Origin: Weeksellaceae bacterium
GTDB taxonomy: Bacteria; Bacteroidota; Bacteroidia; Flavobacteriales; Weeksellaceae
Length of the DNA stretch: 8,884 nucleotides
Direction of reading: 5' to 3'
Assembly (NCBI GenBank): GCA_028698395.1
Contig: JAQVDG010000062.1
Span: 1-8,884 of the forward strand
The stretch's first letter is position 1. Every line of letters starts with the position of its first letter. Positions 6,510 through 8,884 of this stretch are shown here, one piece after another. Made by a program: the position numbers and the translations under genes. The notes under the pieces were generated by a model. It saw only the letters and a program-made list of their open reading frames with translations, was not told where the DNA came from and did not search any database.

Positions 6510-8336
6510 ATGGAACCTACTAATATCAATAATCCTGAGTATTTTCATAAAGTTGTAGATTGTCAGTATGCCTGTCCTTCACATACGCCCGTTCCCCAAT
6601 ATCTTAGATTGATTGCTGCCGGCAAATACACCGAATCCTATATGATTAATTGGGATTCCAATGTTTTTCCGGGTGTTTTGGGACGTACTTGTGATCGTCC
6701 TTGTGAACCCGCTTGCCGGAGAGGACGTGTTGAGAAAAAACCGGTTGCAATTTGTCGTTTAAAGCGCGTGGCAGCTGATCACAAAAATGATGTGAAAAAA
6801 TATATGCCACAAGGGCCTTTTGAGCCTAATGGTAAAAAAATTGCTTTGATTGGCGGCGGCCCAGCCTCCTTGACGGTTGCCCGTGACTTAGCTCCCATGG
6901 GTTATGAAATTCATTTGTATGATGACCAGAAAAAAGGAGGTGGATTTATGCGTAGCCAAATTCCTTCTTTTAGACTGCCGGAAGAAGTGTTGGATGAAGA
7001 AGTAGGTTATATATTAGATTTAGGAATTCACACCCATTTCAATCATTATGTTTCTTCGATGAAGGAAGTTTTGGAAAAAGGATATGATGCCATTTTTGTT
7101 GGAACAGGCGCACCGCGCGGAAGAAATCTCAATATTCCGGGAAGACAAGAAGGTGATGAAAATATCCACATTGGAATCAATTGGTTGGCAAATGTAGCTT
7201 TTGAACATACCGATAAAATTGGAGAAAAAGTCATAGTGTTGGGAGGTGGAAATACAGCAATGGACTGTTGTCGTACAGCCAGAAGATTAGGTGGAAAAGA
7301 TGTAAAAGTGGTTGTGCGAAGCCCATTTGCAGATATGAAAGCTTCTGAATGGGAAAAAGAAGATACGCTGCATGAAGATATTCCGATTATTGATAATCAT
7401 GTGCCAAAATCTTTTGTTATAAAGGACGGAAAACTTGCCGGAATGTTATTTGAAAAAGTGAAAGCTGTTTATGACGAAAATGGAAAAAGAAGTTTGGTTC
7501 CTACTGATGAACCTGAAGTTTTTATCGAAGCGGACGATGTTCTGATTGCCATTGGTCAGGAAAATAGTTTCCCTTGGATAGAACGGGATTTGGGAATTGA
7601 ATTCAACAAATGGGGAATGCCGGTTTTGGATGAAAAAACTTTTGCTTCTACACATAAAAATATTTTCTTTGGCGGAGATGCCGCATTAGGCCCTAAAAAC
7701 ATCATTACTTCGGTAGCTCAGGGACATCAGGCAGCTATTTCCATTCATTTGATGTGCGAAGAAATGGACATAAAAAAAGACCGTCCATCACCTTTTGTTA
7801 ATCTTCGTACTATGAAAATGGGGATTCACGAATGGAGTTATGATAGCCAAGTGGTCAATGATTCACGTTATCTTGTGCCACAAGCAGATAAATCCAAAAC
7901 ATTGAATGATATTAAATTGGAAGTTGAACTTGGATATGATGAATTAGAAGCTTTCAAAGAAGCACAACGTTGTTTAAACTGTGATATTCAAACTGTTTTT
8001 GATAAAGATAAATGTATAGAATGTGATGCTTGTGTGGATGTTTGTCCAACCGATTGTATCACTTTCACCACCAACGAAGAAGATGAATTTGACCTTCGGG
8101 CCAAATTAAATATGCCGGCACTTAATACGGAACAAGATCTTTATGTTTCCGATAAATTGCCTACTGCCAGAATCATGGTGAAAGATGAAAATGTTTGCCT
8201 GCATTGTGGATTATGCGCCGAACGTTGTCCGACTTCTGCTTGGGATATGCAACAGTTTTACTACAATGTTACCAAAGCACATAATGTTGGAAATAAAGGA
8301 AAAAATGACGGACTGCCATCAGTGGCGATTTATTAA
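6510..8336 (+). CDS. GltD-like FAD/NAD(P)H-dependent oxidoreductase with C-terminal 2[4Fe-4S] ferredoxin domain
   Basis: This 608-residue cytoplasmic iron-sulfur flavoprotein is related to the glutamate-synthase small subunit and to NAD(P)H:ferredoxin oxidoreductases. The N-terminal Fe-S region has Cys18, Cys22, Cys61, Cys65, Cys69 and Cys82. The FAD-binding fold starts with IALIGGGPASLTVARDL (111-127). The NAD(P)H-binding fold has VIVLGGGNTAMDCCRTARRLG (241-261). GGDAALGPKNIITSVAQGHQAA (388-409) is the closing FAD motif. The C-terminus carries RCLNC (487-491), then two ferredoxin motifs: Cys502/505/508/512 followed by Pro, and Cys563/566/569/573 followed by Pro. It probably moves electrons between NAD(P)H and ferredoxin or a ferredoxin-using enzyme; direction and partner are inferred. 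It lacks the large glutamate-synthase subunit next door, so gltD is not a safe name. I see no strong promoter in the 179-bp gap before it. The next gene starts 7 bases after its stop. Confidence 0.9.
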   Translation: MEPTNINNPEYFHKVVDCQYACPSHTPVPQYLRLIAAGKYTESYMINWDSNVFPGVLGRTCDRPCEPACRRGRVEKKPVAICRLKRVAADHKNDVKKYMPQGPFEPNGKKIALIGGGPASLTVARDLAPMGYEIHLYDDQKKGGGFMRSQIPSFRLPEEVLDEEVGYILDLGIHTHFNHYVSSMKEVLEKGYDAIFVGTGAPRGRNLNIPGRQEGDENIHIGINWLANVAFEHTDKIGEKVIVLGGGNTAMDCCRTARRLGGKDVKVVVRSPFADMKASEWEKEDTLHEDIPIIDNHVPKSFVIKDGKLAGMLFEKVKAVYDENGKRSLVPTDEPEVFIEADDVLIAIGQENSFPWIERDLGIEFNKWGMPVLDEKTFASTHKNIFFGGDAALGPKNIITSVAQGHQAAISIHLMCEEMDIKKDRPSPFVNLRTMKMGIHEWSYDSQVVNDSRYLVPQADKSKTLNDIKLEVELGYDELEAFKEAQRCLNCDIQTVFDKDKCIECDACVDVCPTDCITFTTNEEDEFDLRAKLNMPALNTEQDLYVSDKLPTARIMVKDENVCLHCGLCAERCPTSAWDMQQFYYNVTKAHNVGNKGKNDGLPSVAIY

Positions 8337-8343
8337 GTTTAGG

Positions 8344-8884
8344 ATGAATAAAGTTTGTTTAATTTCCCTTTTAATGCTCGTTTTCATAACTTTAATCAGT
8401 TGTGAGAAAAAATCAAGATTTTCAGAAGTGAAAAATCTTTCTGAGTATCCAAATACTCAGTTTATTCCCACTTTGGAGCATCAAATTACAAAGGATAAAA
8501 ATTCGGTTTATTGCGCAACTTTGCTTTTTGCTTGGGATGAAATCAGAAATATAATTCATGCCGATTTGATGATTCCGGATGAATTTTTAGATTTAAAATT
8601 GTTGAATGACTCCAAATCTTTTATAGATGTCTTAGAATCAAATGAATATAAATCCAGTGGAAAAATTAGTGATAATCTGATTACAGCCAGAGCTGAATTT
8701 AAAAAATCATTGCCTTTTGAAATGAAACTGAACACTTATACCGGAAAATTAACTTTTGATGAACAAAAAGTGGCTTCTTTCGGTGTGGACGGATTTGATG
8801 AGTACGAATTACTCCAATCGGTAAAAATTATGTATTATAAGGATGACAATAATTTCATTGTAAAGTTATTACCAAAGGACAAAA
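8344..8884 (+). CDS. Predicted lipoprotein of unknown function, C-terminus cut by right edge
   Basis: An open frame runs from ATG 8344 to the window end, giving 180 visible residues and no stop. The start MNKVCLISLLMLVFITLISC is a typical lipoprotein signal: a hydrophobic core and lipobox LISC with Cys20 as the lipidated residue, followed by charged EKKSRF. The mature part has mixed alpha/beta-looking composition with NSVYCATLLFAWDEIRN at about residues 52-68. I see no catalytic or metal-binding motif I can name. I do not recognise the family. It begins 7 bases after the oxidoreductase stop, so it is probably in the same transcript, but a functional link is not shown. Amino-acid and codon character match the neighbouring genes, so it looks like a real gene. 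Confidence 0.8.
   Translation, partial: MNKVCLISLLMLVFITLISCEKKSRFSEVKNLSEYPNTQFIPTLEHQITKDKNSVYCATLLFAWDEIRNIIHADLMIPDEFLDLKLLNDSKSFIDVLESNEYKSSGKISDNLITARAEFKKSLPFEMKLNTYTGKLTFDEQKVASFGVDGFDEYELLQSVKIMYYKDDNNFIVKLLPKDK

Overview
The window is A+T-rich chromosomal DNA, most likely from a member of the Bacteroidota, probably a flavobacterium-type organism. Four things point there. Intergenic DNA is very A/T-rich, and genes are preceded by A-rich leaders rather than clear Shine-Dalgarno sequences. Promoter-like sites fit the TTG / TAnnTTTG pattern. Two lipoproteins have short signal peptides. The protein sequences read like Bacteroidota versions of their families. The genus cannot be fixed from sequence alone. 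No mobile element, CRISPR array, tRNA or rRNA gene is visible; this is ordinary core-genome territory.

Layout, left to right. (1) The 5' part of an M20-family metallopeptidase gene on the minus strand (438 to beyond the left edge). (2) A gene-free, very A/T-rich stretch of about 600 bp (439-1035). It holds an 18-bp palindrome overlapping a candidate promoter and several copies of a short AAAACAGA motif. (3) nrdJ (1036-3576, +), a complete class II, adenosylcobalamin-dependent ribonucleotide reductase. (4) A strong bidirectional hairpin terminator (3596-3631) between nrdJ and the convergent gene. (5) An RsmF-like rRNA cytosine-C5 methyltransferase (3634-4962, -). (6) Diverging from it, an ECF-type sigma factor with a TTG start (5130-5666, +). 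(7) A lipoprotein NlpC/P60 cell-wall hydrolase with its own good promoter (5776-6330, +). (8) A 608-residue GltD-like FAD/NAD(P)H oxidoreductase with a C-terminal two-cluster ferredoxin domain (6510-8336, +). (9) Seven bases later, an unrecognised lipoprotein gene cut by the right edge (8344 onward, +).

The genes do not form one pathway. nrdJ makes deoxynucleotides without needing oxygen but needs vitamin B12. The iron-sulfur flavoprotein links NAD(P)H to a ferredoxin-level electron pool. Both suit a cell that meets low oxygen, but that link is inference. The sigma factor and NlpC/P60 gene may be functionally related to the envelope, but each has a separate candidate promoter. I found no convincing undescribed system. 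The most interesting points are the palindrome/promoter arrangement upstream of nrdJ, the repeated AAAACAGA motif there, and the reduced N-terminal iron-sulfur ligand set of the GltD-like protein.
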